Part shown: in pieces, positions 34,266 through 42,802 of the stretch
Position numbering within the stretch: position 1 is the stretch's first letter
Layout: every line of letters starts with the position of its first letter
Assembly: GCF_013409205.1 (NCBI RefSeq)
Contig: NZ_JACCAE010000001.1
Location: 1,736,001 to 1,800,000 of the forward strand
Source: Janibacter cremeus
GTDB taxonomy: Bacteria > Actinomycetota > Actinomycetes > Actinomycetales > Dermatophilaceae
Length of the DNA stretch: 64,000 bases
Direction of reading: 5' to 3'
Made by a program: the position numbers and the translations under genes
Notes under the pieces: model-generated
What the model was told of the DNA's origin: nothing
Databases searched by the model: none
Seen by the model: only the letters and a program-made list of their open reading frames with translations

Positions 34266-35072
34266 TCAGATGTGCTCGTGGACGAAGGCGAGCACGTCGT
34301 CGAGGACCTCCTCGCGATTGGTCTCGTTGAAGATCTCGTGCCTGGCGCCGGGATAGGCCTTCGCGGGCGCGCCCTCGGGCGCGATGTGCTCCCAACCGGC
34401 GCGGCTCGGGTCGATCGGCACGAGCTGGTCGTCCTGACCGTGCAGCCAGATGGTCGGCACGCCCAGGCGCCCGCCGGCAGTGACGTTCTCGAGGGTCGTC
34501 GCGAGGGCGCGCAGTGTGGGTCGCTTGAAGTCCCCGTGCCAGACGAGCTCGTCCTCCTGGTACGCGCGGCCGATGTCCTCCTCCCGGCTCAGGGTCGTCG
34601 GGTCGATCGGAGTCGGCGGGATCTCGTCGAGATCGGCCAGCGCCGTCGGTTCCCACGACCCGAGCACCGGTCCGGACAGGACCGTCGCGGCGACCGCGTC
34701 GGCGTGGCGCTGCGTGTACCGCGCGGCGATCATCCCGCCCATCGAGTGCCCGATGAGCACGACCGGCAGCGTCGGGTTCTCTGCCTGCGCACGCTCCACG
34801 AGCAGGTGGAGGTCATCGATGACCGGCTCGAAGTCCTCGATGAGGACGGACTCGCCCTCACTGCGCCCGTGACCGGCGTGGTCGTGCGCATAGACGACGG
34901 CGCCGTCGGAGGTGAGTCGGTCGGCCACCCACTGGTAGCGGCCGATGTGCTCGCCGTAGCCGTGGGCGATGACCGCGACCCAGGTCGGGTCAGCGGGCGG
35001 GCTCCATCGTGATCCGATGAGCAGTCCGGCGTGGCCGGTGGTGTCGATGTCCTCGGGCGGGATGGAGCTCAC
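34266..35072 (-). CDS. Alpha/beta hydrolase, monoacylglycerol-lipase type
   Basis: The 268-residue serine hydrolase has the oxyanion region VIAHGYGEHIGRYQWVADRL, DHAGHGRSEG, nucleophile Ser in LIGHSMGGMIAARY, Asp in LHGQDDQLVP and His in GARHEIFNE. These match the lysophospholipase/monoacylglycerol lipase (Hydrolase_4) group, which releases fatty acids from glycerides. GTG 35072 is supported by GGAGG six bases upstream; the frame is open beyond it. A run of alternating basic and acidic codons (34183-34265) without a gene separates it from mmsA. Confidence 0.88.
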   Translation of the reverse strand: MSSIPPEDIDTTGHAGLLIGSRWSPPADPTWVAVIAHGYGEHIGRYQWVADRLTSDGAVVYAHDHAGHGRSEGESVLIEDFEPVIDDLHLLVERAQAENPTLPVVLIGHSMGGMIAARYTQRHADAVAATVLSGPVLGSWEPTALADLDEIPPTPIDPTTLSREEDIGRAYQEDELVWHGDFKRPTLRALATTLENVTAGGRLGVPTIWLHGQDDQLVPIDPSRAGWEHIAPEGAPAKAYPGARHEIFNETNREEVLDDVLAFVHEHI

Positions 35073-35135
35073 GGGGTTCCTCCTGGGTGACGTCGGCGTC
35101 AGGGTCCAGTTTGTCAGGACCAACGGTGGCGCAGG

Positions 35136-36353
35136 TCAGGAGCGCAGCAGCGTCTTCAGCGGGATGTCGGCGTCGGCGAGGAGTGCCGGGTCGATGACCT
35201 TGCCGCTGGTCATCAGCCGTTCACTCATCCGTACGTCCTTGGCGACCCGGGGGCCGCCCGCGCCGGCGGCGCAGACGATGCGGCCGGCGTCGTCGAGCCC
35301 GAGGTGCACGGTGCTGCCGTCCGGCTGGGGACGTTGCACCCAGGTGCTCGCCGCTGCAGCAGCTCCCGCGACCTGCAGCGACAGGTCGTACTGGTCGGAC
35401 CAGAACCACGGGATGGCGGTGTGTCGCACGTCCTCGCCACGGATGGCCGCGGCAGCGGTGACCGCTTGGTCGTGGGCCATGCGCCAGGACTCGAGCCGCG
35501 CCCGCCGGCCGAGCACGTCGACCGGGCCGGCGCAGCAGTCACCGATCGCCCACACGTGCTCGTCGCTCGTGCGCATCTGCCCGTCGACGACGATCCCGTC
35601 GTCCACGTGCAGTCCGGCCGCCTTTGCCAGCGCGGTCTCGGGGACGGAGCCGACCGCGGCCACGACCGCGTCCGCGACGACCTCGGTGCCGTCGGACAGG
35701 CGGGCGAGCCACCCCCCTTCGCGCTCCTCCAGACTCTCCACGGTCGTCCCCAGGTGAAGCGAGACGCCCTCGGCGAGGTGCCGTTGCACGACTACCTCGG
35801 CGGCGGGCTCCGGCACGGCCCGCTCGAGCGCCCGCGGGCGCATCTCGACGACGCTCACGGCCAGACCCCGCGACCGGGCGCTCGCTGCGACCTCGAGACC
35901 GATGAGACCTGCGCCGATGACGAGCAGTGAGCCCCCCGCATCCAGGACCGACCGCAGCCGCAGGGCCTCGTCCCACGTACGCAGCGTGCGCACACCGACG
36001 GCGAGATCCGGCAGACGGCGCGACCGGGCGCCGGTGGCGATGACCAGCCGGTCGTAGGGGATCTCCTCGCCGTCGGCCAGCCGCACCGTCCGGTCGGTGC
36101 GATTGATCGACTGGGCGGTGACCCCGGTGCGCACGGTCAGTCCCGGCCACTCGAGCCGACCGTCGCGGTAGGGCTCGACCGGGGAGGGGCGGTCGTCGAC
36201 GAGGACGTTCTTGGACAACGGCGGCCGCTCGTAGACCGGACGGTCCTCCTCCCCGAGGAGGGTGATCGATCCGGTCCAGCCACCGGTGTGCAACTCGTGC
36301 GCCAGCCGGGCGCCGGCCTCGCCGGCGCCGATGATGACGACGTGGTTGTCCAT
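35136..36353 (-). CDS. FAD-dependent ferredoxin/rubredoxin reductase-like oxidoreductase
   Basis: The 405-residue flavoprotein has an FAD-binding VVIIGAGEAGARLAHELH, a second dinucleotide site SLLVIGAGLIGLEVA and the ATG-type VWAIGDCCAG near the C terminus, plus the C-terminal reductase domain with SDQYDLSLQVAG. This is the BphA4/AndAa/rubredoxin-reductase class that passes electrons from NAD(P)H to a small redox protein. No ferredoxin or Rieske oxygenase is adjacent. It lies 87 bases after the third Gfo/Idh/MocA gene on the same strand, so it may be the last gene of that operon. Confidence 0.88.
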   Translation of the reverse strand: MDNHVVIIGAGEAGARLAHELHTGGWTGSITLLGEEDRPVYERPPLSKNVLVDDRPSPVEPYRDGRLEWPGLTVRTGVTAQSINRTDRTVRLADGEEIPYDRLVIATGARSRRLPDLAVGVRTLRTWDEALRLRSVLDAGGSLLVIGAGLIGLEVAASARSRGLAVSVVEMRPRALERAVPEPAAEVVVQRHLAEGVSLHLGTTVESLEEREGGWLARLSDGTEVVADAVVAAVGSVPETALAKAAGLHVDDGIVVDGQMRTSDEHVWAIGDCCAGPVDVLGRRARLESWRMAHDQAVTAAAAIRGEDVRHTAIPWFWSDQYDLSLQVAGAAAAASTWVQRPQPDGSTVHLGLDDAGRIVCAAGAGGPRVAKDVRMSERLMTSGKVIDPALLADADIPLKTLLRS

Positions 36354-36440
36354 GACCAGATCGTCGCAGAGCACCGTGCGCTCGTGCGTGCCGGGCCCGT
36401 TCCCGGGACGGATCGCTGACCCCACCGCGTCGTCGAGGAG

Positions 36441-37466
36441 CTACTGCATCGCCGTGCCGCGGACCTCCTCGAGGGAGACCGGGCGGTGCTCACTCGCGGA
36501 CAGCGTCGCCGCCTCGGCGGTCCATGCCGTACCCATCGCGTCCGCGACGGTGCACGGGTTGTCGATCGCGCCGGTGGCCACCCGCGTGAAGGCGGCGAGC
36601 TCGAGCCGGAAGGCCTGCGCCAACCGGTCCATGAAGAACTCGTGGGCCGGGCCGCTCGGCCAGGTGACCCCCGGCTGGGTGGAGCGAAGGGGGAGCCCCT
36701 CGTCCAGCCCGGCGGCCACCGCGTCCCGCACCCCGTGCACCTCGAGCCGCACATCGTAGCCGCGACCATTGGTGCGGGTGTTCGACACAACACCGATCGT
36801 CCCGTCGGCCAGGGTCAGCAGTACCGACGCGCTCGAGTGGTCGCCGTTGGCCGCGTACATCTCCTCGGGTGCGTCCGGATCGACCGCGCCCACGGCGTGG
36901 ACGTCGACGACCTCCTGGCCGGTCACCCAGCGCACGGCATCGAAGTCGTGCACGGAGCAGTCGCGGAAGATGCCGCCGCTGACCGCGAGGTAGGCCGCGG
37001 GCGGGGGAGCCGGGTCGAGTGTCGTCGACCGGACGGTGGTGATGCGCCCGAGCTCGCCGGCGCGCACCGCGTCACGCGCCGCGACGAAGGCCGGATCGAA
37101 GCGGCGCGGGTAGCCGATCTGCACCGGCACGTCGCTGCCGGCGACGGCCCGCTCCACTGCGAGCGACTCCGCGATCGTCCCGGCGACCGGCTTCTCGCAG
37201 AAGGTGGGGACCCCCTTCGCCACCGCTGCGCGGATCAGCTCGGCGTGCGTGTTGGTGGCCGCGGCGATGACGACACCGTCGACCCCGGAGTCGAGCAGCG
37301 CCTGGGGGGAGTCGACGGCCCGCGCCTGCGGGATGCGGCCGGTCACCGCATCGACGGCGGCGGCCACCGGGTCGGTGACGACGAGCTCGTCGACCGTCTC
37401 GAGGCCGGCGAGGGTGTCGGCGTGGAAGGAGCCGATCCGGCCCAGTCCGATGAGTCCGATGCGCAT
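36441..37466 (-). CDS. iolG: Inositol dehydrogenase-like oxidoreductase (third copy)
   Basis: A 341-residue Gfo/Idh/MocA enzyme very similar to the first iolG product: MRIGLIGLGRIGSFHADTLAGLETVDELVV, TFCEKPVAGT with the catalytic lysine, and GGIFRDCSVHDFDAVRWVTGQEV with Asp/His. It begins one base after the SDR stop (TGACATG). Its neighbours (SDR, PhyH dioxygenase) differ from those of the other copies, so it probably acts on a modified or isomeric inositol. Confidence 0.85.
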   Translation of the reverse strand: MRIGLIGLGRIGSFHADTLAGLETVDELVVTDPVAAAVDAVTGRIPQARAVDSPQALLDSGVDGVVIAAATNTHAELIRAAVAKGVPTFCEKPVAGTIAESLAVERAVAGSDVPVQIGYPRRFDPAFVAARDAVRAGELGRITTVRSTTLDPAPPPAAYLAVSGGIFRDCSVHDFDAVRWVTGQEVVDVHAVGAVDPDAPEEMYAANGDHSSASVLLTLADGTIGVVSNTRTNGRGYDVRLEVHGVRDAVAAGLDEGLPLRSTQPGVTWPSGPAHEFFMDRLAQAFRLELAAFTRVATGAIDNPCTVADAMGTAWTAEAATLSASEHRPVSLEEVRGTAMQ

Positions 37467-37467
37467 G

Positions 37468-38238
37468 TCAGTCCTGCCCTCCGATGACCTGCTGGTCCCA
37501 GTCGATGACGGAGCCGGTGACGACCCCGGAGCGGCCGGAGAGGAGGAAGACGACGGTGTCGGCGATCTCGTCGACCTGGCCGAGCTTGCCCATGGGCAGC
37601 TTCGCGTTGGCCTCCTCGACCCACTCGTCGCCGGCGCCGTGGAAGCGTCGCTGCGTCGTGTCCTCACCCGACGTCTGCGTCCACCCGATGTTCAGCGCGT
37701 TGACCCGGATGCGGTCGAAGCGGTGCGCATGGGCCACATTCTTCGTCAGGCCGGCCAGACCGGCCTTGGCGGCGACATAGGGCGCCAGGTAGGGCTGGCC
37801 GCCCCGTGCGCTGATGCTTGCGATGTTGACGATCGTGCCCGGTGCCGCTCGAGTGGTCATGTCCGCGATCGCCGCCTGCATGGTGAAGAAGGGGCCGCGC
37901 AGGTTCGTCGCGATGTGCGCGTCGAAGAGCTCCGGCGTCGTGTCGAGGATCGACCCGCGGTCGGTCAGGCCGGCGCAGTTGACGAGGCAGTCGACCCGCC
38001 CGTGCCGCTCGATCGTCGTGGCGACGACCCCCTTCGCCGCGGTCGGGTCGGAGACGTCACCGGTGACGCTCGTGACGCGCTCGCCGAGCTCGTCGGCCAG
38101 GATGCGCCCCGGCTCAGGGCGTCGGCCGGTGACGACGACGTGCGCGCCCTCGCGGGCGGCGGCGCGGGCGATGCCGGCGCCGACACCGGAGGTGCCGCCG
38201 ACGACGAGGACGACCTTGTCGGTGAGGAGCTGCTCCAT
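37468..38238 (-). CDS. Short-chain dehydrogenase/reductase
   Basis: A classical SDR of 256 residues with TGxxxGxG-like VVGGTSGVGAGIAR, NCAG at about 87-90, Ser141/Ser143, and the catalytic Tyr154-x3-Lys158 in YVAAKAG. It ends VTGSVIDWDQQVIGG, typical of polyol or sugar dehydrogenases. It lies between the PhyH dioxygenase and the third iolG copy, both on the same strand with short gaps, which suggests successive oxidations of one substrate. Confidence 0.9.
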   Translation of the reverse strand: MEQLLTDKVVLVVGGTSGVGAGIARAAAREGAHVVVTGRRPEPGRILADELGERVTSVTGDVSDPTAAKGVVATTIERHGRVDCLVNCAGLTDRGSILDTTPELFDAHIATNLRGPFFTMQAAIADMTTRAAPGTIVNIASISARGGQPYLAPYVAAKAGLAGLTKNVAHAHRFDRIRVNALNIGWTQTSGEDTTQRRFHGAGDEWVEEANAKLPMGKLGQVDEIADTVVFLLSGRSGVVTGSVIDWDQQVIGGQD

Positions 38239-38272
38239 GGGGGTCCTGTCTGCTGGGGAGGAAGGGGGTCGG

Positions 38273-39436
38273 TCAGCTGGTGCGGCGGGCGGCGGCGTAC
38301 CCGGCGAGGCGCCCGGCCAGCTCATCGGGTGGGGCGCCCCGGGTGAGGGACTGGCGGACGATGTCCGCCTGGGTGGGTGGGGACATGCCGTCGACCGGCT
38401 GGTCGAGGTCGAGGTTGGTCGGGAAGGCGTAGCCCTCCGCGCTCGCGGCGACGGCGTGCTCGACGTCGACGCCGGCAGCCGTGCGGGAGAGCAGCGCCGG
38501 GTAGATCGCGGTGACGATCCGGTGTCGGTCGGTGGCCTCCATCGCCCGGCCGAAGGCCGAGGAGATCTGCAGCAGGTTCGCCATCCGGCGCACATCGCTC
38601 GTCGTGTTCGACCCGGCCGCGTGGAAGAGAGCGGGGTTGAAGAAGACCGCGTCCCCCTTCGCCAGTGGCAGCTGCACGTGGTGCTGACGGAAGTACTCCT
38701 GGAACTCCTCGAGCCAGTACGCGAGGTAGCCGTGGGAGTACTTCTGCGAGTGCGGCAGGTAGAGGGTCGGTCCGGTCTCGACCGGCATGTCGCAGTGGGC
38801 GATCGCGCCCTGGAGGGTGAGCACCGGGGAGAGGTCGTGCACGTGGCGCGGGTAGCGCTCGGTGACCTCCGGGGAGGTGAACCCGAGGTGGTAGTCGCGG
38901 TGCACGGTCTGGCCGACACCGCCGGGGTTGACGACGTTGACCTGGCTGGTGACCTGGTAGCCGGGGCCGAGCCAGGCGCGGGCGGCCAGCGCGAGCAGGT
39001 CGTTGGCGTAGTAGTCGACGAAGTCCTCGGGGTGGGCGACGGCGAGCTTCTCCAGGGCATTCCAGATCCGGTCATTGACTCCGCCCTTCGCGAAGTGGTC
39101 ACCCACCTCGCCTCCGGCCGCCTTCTCCTCGGCGATGATCTCCTCGAGGGCGCTCGAGACGCGGTCGACCATCGCGGGCTCGACGGCGCCGGTGATGACG
39201 AGGATCCCCGGCCCCTCGGCGAGGACCTCTGCCAGCTCGGCCTCGACCTCGGCGGCACCCGCCTGTGTCGCGATGACCTCGTGCAGGTGCGCCGCGGTGT
39301 AGATCGGCACCTGCTGCTCGACGTGGTCGGCGTGCGGCGGGGTGGCAGTGGGCTGGCTCTCGAGGATCTCGCGCAGGTCCTCGACGCGGCAGTCCGTCTG
39401 GCGCAGCCGGGCGAAGGGGGTGGACGTCGTCGTCAT
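38273..39436 (-). CDS. Phytanoyl-CoA dioxygenase (PhyH)-family Fe(II)/2-oxoglutarate oxygenase
   Basis: The 387-residue protein carries the facial triad His179-x-Asp181 (TVHRDYHLGF) and His272 (NPALFHAAGSN), with Arg284 placed to bind 2-oxoglutarate. PhyH enzymes hydroxylate or demethylate small molecules. It is longer than typical PhyH proteins because of an N-terminal ~80-residue extension. It leads the minus-strand operon with SDR and iolG-like genes. Hydroxylation or O-demethylation of an inositol derivative is a hypothesis from context only. Confidence 0.83.
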   Translation of the reverse strand: MTTTSTPFARLRQTDCRVEDLREILESQPTATPPHADHVEQQVPIYTAAHLHEVIATQAGAAEVEAELAEVLAEGPGILVITGAVEPAMVDRVSSALEEIIAEEKAAGGEVGDHFAKGGVNDRIWNALEKLAVAHPEDFVDYYANDLLALAARAWLGPGYQVTSQVNVVNPGGVGQTVHRDYHLGFTSPEVTERYPRHVHDLSPVLTLQGAIAHCDMPVETGPTLYLPHSQKYSHGYLAYWLEEFQEYFRQHHVQLPLAKGDAVFFNPALFHAAGSNTTSDVRRMANLLQISSAFGRAMEATDRHRIVTAIYPALLSRTAAGVDVEHAVAASAEGYAFPTNLDLDQPVDGMSPPTQADIVRQSLTRGAPPDELAGRLAGYAAARRTS

Positions 39437-39456
39437 ACCCCCAGCCTGTCCTCCCG

Positions 39457-39469
39457 GTCGGGTACCGAC
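39457..39469. promoter_or_regulatory. Dyad upstream of PhyH operon
   Basis: GTCGG-GTA-CCGAC is a perfect inverted repeat 21 bases before the PhyH start, in the divergent gap to the helicase gene. It could be an operator; no cognate regulator is identified. Confidence 0.3.
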
Positions 39470-39592
39470 GGGCTCGAAAAGACCTCAAAAAAGCCTCAGC
39501 GATGGCCTGGCCGTACCGAGAGGAGGGAACAGCGAACGGCGTGCCGACGTTGTGCCGATGCCTCCCCCTCCCTACCTCGACCCAGGAGACGC

Positions 39593-41713
39593 ATGCCCGA
39601 CCACGAGATCACCGATGCCGCCATCGCGCAGGAGCAGCAGGCGCTCGACATCGCACTGGCCCGCCGGGACGAGGCGATTGGTGAGCTGACCGCACGACTG
39701 GACGGACTCGTGGAGGAGGACTCGGTCGCCGCCACGGCGAGGCGGTCCACCCGAACCCGGCTGATCGAGCTCGAGCGCGCGGACTCGGGCTTGGTCTTCG
39801 GCCGGCTCGACGCCCTCGATGGCGAGGTCTGGCGCATCGGGCGGGTCGGGGTCCCCGGGCAGGACGAGCTCGACGACCCCCTCGTGCTGGACTGGCGAGC
39901 GGCGGCCGCCCGGCCGTTCTACACCGCGACCGCCGTGGAGCCGCAGGGGCAGGCGCGTCGCCGCCACATCCGCACCGAGGGCAGGCGTGTCATCGGTGTC
40001 GATGACGAGGTGCTCGACGGCTCCGGCGATGGTGGGCTCGTCGGCGAGGGCGCCCTGCTCGCCGCGCTCGACGAGCGGCGCACGGGTCGCATGGGCACCG
40101 CCGTGGCGACCCTGCAGCGCGAGCAGGACGACATCGTGCGGGCTCCCTCCCGGGGCGCGCTCGTCGTCCAGGGCGGGCCCGGGACCGGCAAGACCGTGGT
40201 CGCCCTGCACCGGGTGGCCTACCTGCTCTTCGCCCATCCGGAGCTGGCGCGGGCCGGGGTGCTCGTGCTCGGTCCCTCGCAGCGATTCCTCGACTACATC
40301 GGGTCCGTCCTACCGGCGCTGGGGGAGACCGCGGTGGTCTCCGCGACCTGCGAGACGATCCTGCCCGGGGTGCGCCCCGAGCGGACGGAGTCCCGGCGCC
40401 TCGCGGAGATCAAGGGCCGGGCGGGGTGGCAGGACGCGCTCGAGCAGCACGTCGCGTCGCTGGTGCCGAGCGCACAGGACCTGCCGATCCGCTGGGAGGA
40501 CGAGGAGTACGTCGTGCCGCGGGCCACCGTCGAGCGGCTGCTGCGCACCGCCTGCTCCGGACGCGACCACCACTCGGCCCGCCGGGCCTTCCTCGCGCAA
40601 CTCATCGATGTGGCCACCGACCTCGTGGCCGGCGGCACCGCCGAGCTCCTCGCCTCTGCGGAGGAGGGACTGGAGGACATCCTCGGCTCGGTCGACGCCA
40701 GCCTCGCGCGCGACGACGACCGCGGCGTGACCACCGGCGAAGCCGGCGCAGCCGTCGACGGCGAGCTCACCCCGGCCGAGATCGAGGCGCTGCGCTCGCG
40801 GATCCGGGCCGACGCCCCCTTCGCCTCCCGGCTGTGGCAGTGGTGGCCCGACCGCGACCCGGCGGCGGAGCTGGCCACCCTGCTCGCCGACGAGGAGACG
40901 CTCGCCCGGGTCGTGCCCGGACTCGGCGCGGGTGAGCGTGCGCTCGTGGCGGCGGAACCGGCTGGTTGGGCACCCAGCGACATCCCGCTGCTCGACGCCA
41001 TGAGCGACCTGATCGGGGACGACGGGCAGGTGGGTTCCCAGGCGGAGTTCACCGCGGACCGGGCCTCGGGTCGCCGCGACTGGGTCTACGGGCACGTCGT
41101 CGTCGACGAGGCGCAGGAGCTCTCCCCGATGGAGTGGCAGATGGTCGCGCGCCGCGCACCGGGGTACTCGATCACCGCGGTCGGGGACATCGACCAGACC
41201 GAGGCGGCGCACACGCACACGTCCTGGGAGGGCATCGTCGGTGACGTCCTCGGCGAGCGCTGGCGGCAGTCGCGCCTGACGATCTGCTACCGCACTCCCC
41301 GCGAGGTGATGGCGCTCACCGGAGAGGTCCTCGCCGCGGCCGGCAGCGACAACGAGCCGCCACGGGCGGTGCGTTCCAGTGGGATCGACCCGTGGACACG
41401 GCAGGTGGACGAAGGGGGCCTGCCCGCCGCCACTGCGGCCGCGGCCGACGAGCTGGCCCGGCGGTGGACCGGCGGGACCGTCGGGGTCGTCGCCCCCGCC
41501 GTCCGGGTGCCGGGGCTGCGCGCCGCCGTGCGCCCGGACGTCCCCGTCGTCGCGCCCACCGGGGCCAAGGGCCTGGAGTGGGACGCGGTGCTCGTCGTCG
41601 ACCCCGACGACATCATCGCCGAGCCGCGCGGCCACAACGGGCTGTACGTGGCCCTGACCCGCTGTACCCAAGAGCTGGGGCAGCTGAGGGTGTCAACCAC
41701 GTCTGCCCAGTGA
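39593..41713 (+). CDS. HelD/HelR-like superfamily 1 helicase (RNA polymerase-associated)
   Basis: The 706-residue protein starts with a charged helical hairpin (HEITDAAIAQEQQALDIALARRDEAIGELTARLDGL), typical of HelD proteins that insert into the RNA polymerase secondary channel. Walker A is GGPGTGKT (Lys200), Walker B VVVDEAQELSPMEWQM, motif III VGDIDQTEA and motif VI LYVALTRCTQELGQL. HelD removes stalled polymerase from DNA, and related HelR proteins give rifamycin tolerance. AGGAG lies upstream of ATG 39593. No inverted repeat like the rifamycin-associated element was seen in front. Confidence 0.88.
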   Translation: MPDHEITDAAIAQEQQALDIALARRDEAIGELTARLDGLVEEDSVAATARRSTRTRLIELERADSGLVFGRLDALDGEVWRIGRVGVPGQDELDDPLVLDWRAAAARPFYTATAVEPQGQARRRHIRTEGRRVIGVDDEVLDGSGDGGLVGEGALLAALDERRTGRMGTAVATLQREQDDIVRAPSRGALVVQGGPGTGKTVVALHRVAYLLFAHPELARAGVLVLGPSQRFLDYIGSVLPALGETAVVSATCETILPGVRPERTESRRLAEIKGRAGWQDALEQHVASLVPSAQDLPIRWEDEEYVVPRATVERLLRTACSGRDHHSARRAFLAQLIDVATDLVAGGTAELLASAEEGLEDILGSVDASLARDDDRGVTTGEAGAAVDGELTPAEIEALRSRIRADAPFASRLWQWWPDRDPAAELATLLADEETLARVVPGLGAGERALVAAEPAGWAPSDIPLLDAMSDLIGDDGQVGSQAEFTADRASGRRDWVYGHVVVDEAQELSPMEWQMVARRAPGYSITAVGDIDQTEAAHTHTSWEGIVGDVLGERWRQSRLTICYRTPREVMALTGEVLAAAGSDNEPPRAVRSSGIDPWTRQVDEGGLPAATAAAADELARRWTGGTVGVVAPAVRVPGLRAAVRPDVPVVAPTGAKGLEWDAVLVVDPDDIIAEPRGHNGLYVALTRCTQELGQLRVSTTSAQ

Positions 41714-41732
41714 TCACGGAGTCTTCCGCGGG

Positions 41733-41754
41733 TTGACCCTCACGCGACGTGAGG
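41733..41754 (+). promoter_or_regulatory. TipA-type MerR operator/promoter
   Basis: TTGACC (-35, 41733-41738) runs into the dyad CCTCACG-CGA-CGTGAGG (41738-41754). A second dyad, TTGACCCTC / GAGGGTCAA, encloses it (to 41766). The arrangement closely resembles the tipA promoter of Streptomyces and ends just before the ATG at 41771, which implies a leaderless transcript and autoregulation. Confidence 0.7.
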
Positions 41755-41770
41755 CAGGAGGGTCAAACCC

Positions 41771-42568
41771 ATGACCGAGATCGCGATGCTGTCGCACACT
41801 GGATCCGTGGAGGCGCTCACGGTGGGACAGGTGGCACAGACCTTCGGCGTGACGGTGCGGACACTGCACCACTACGACGCGGTCGGGCTGCTGCGCCCCA
41901 CTGAGCGCACCCGTGCGGGATACCGGCTCTACACGAGCGAGGACCTCCAGCGCCTCAGCTCGATCGTCATCTACCGCCGGCTCGGGTTCGCGCTGGAGGA
42001 GATCGGCGAGCTGCTCGAGGCAGACGGGGCCGAGGTGGTCGACCACCTGCGACGGCAACGCGATCTGGTCAGGGACCGGCTGGCACAGATGACCGAGCTG
42101 GTCGACGCGATCGAGCACGCCCTGGAGGCAGAGATGACGGACCAGCCAGCAACGACCGAGGACCTCAAGGCGCTCTTCGGCGACGGCTACAACGAGGAGT
42201 ACCAGGCCGAGGCGCAGCAGCGGTGGGGTGACACCGACAAGTGGGAGCAGTCCCGGCAGCGGCAGGCGACCATGACCAAGGAGGACTGGGCGCGGATCAA
42301 GGCCGAGACCGAGGCCTTCGAGGCAGACCTCGCCGCTGCTGTCCGTGACGGCGTGCCCACCGAGGGCGACGTGGCAGCGACACTGGCCGAGCGGCACCGG
42401 GCGAGCATCGAGCGGCACTACGACTGCGACCACGCCTTCCAGGTGTGCCTGGCGCAGATGTACCTCGCGGACCCGCGCTTCACCGCGCACTACGAGGACA
42501 TCGAGCCGGGCACCGCGCAGTGGCTGCACGACGCGATCGTCGCCAACGCGGCTCGGCATACCGGCTGA
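41771..42568 (+). CDS. TipAL-like MerR-family drug-sensing regulator
   Basis: A 265-residue protein with a MerR DNA-binding domain (LTVGQVAQTFGVTVRTLHHYDAVGLLRPTERTRAGYRLY, ~17-55), a coiled coil, and a C-terminal TipAS domain (~130-265: FGDGYNEEYQAEAQQRWGDTDKWEQS ... HYDCDHAFQVCLAQMYLADPRFTAHYE). TipAS binds thiopeptide antibiotics and activates transcription from a stretched promoter. The cysteine in YDCDHAF may correspond to the drug-linked region. The operator lies directly before ATG 41771. No efflux gene is adjacent, so the main target seems to be itself. Confidence 0.9.
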   Translation: MTEIAMLSHTGSVEALTVGQVAQTFGVTVRTLHHYDAVGLLRPTERTRAGYRLYTSEDLQRLSSIVIYRRLGFALEEIGELLEADGAEVVDHLRRQRDLVRDRLAQMTELVDAIEHALEAEMTDQPATTEDLKALFGDGYNEEYQAEAQQRWGDTDKWEQSRQRQATMTKEDWARIKAETEAFEADLAAAVRDGVPTEGDVAATLAERHRASIERHYDCDHAFQVCLAQMYLADPRFTAHYEDIEPGTAQWLHDAIVANAARHTG

Positions 42569-42601
42569 CGTCGAGCGACGTCACACCAGCCCCTGGAGTA
42601 T

Positions 42602-42759
42602 CGGGTTACCCGAGAATCCCGGCCTTCCGAGCGGCCGCTGCGGGGGACTTTGCGCAGGGGAGGGCCGGGATGCCCTGAGGTGGCCAGGACATCCTGCGCG
42701 GGCCGACCTACGACGCGGCCCGGCCCGGGTTTCCCGGCCAGAACCGGGTAACCCGGGCC
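42602..42759. repeat. Paired CGGGTWACCCG palindromes and strong hairpin
   Basis: CGGGTTACCCG (42602-42612) and CGGGTAACCCG (42745-42755) are near-identical 11-mers 143 bases apart. The second belongs to a hairpin: GGCCCGGGTTTCCCGG (42722-42737) with CCGGGTAACCCGGGCC (42744-42759), 16 pairs with one mismatch and a 6-base loop. The gap between the convergent TipA-like and DUF5701 genes (42569-42802) otherwise holds no gene. Bidirectional termination is likely; a small dispersed repeat is possible. Confidence 0.5.
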
Positions 42760-42802
42760 GCCGAGGAGTGCCAGGCGCGGCTGTCCGTTGCTCGTCCGCG
42801 GA

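Noticed and set aside
39471..39592. Rifamycin-associated element before the helicase gene
   Set aside because: No long GC-rich inverted repeat of that type occurs; only A-rich stretches and a short dyad closer to the PhyH gene.
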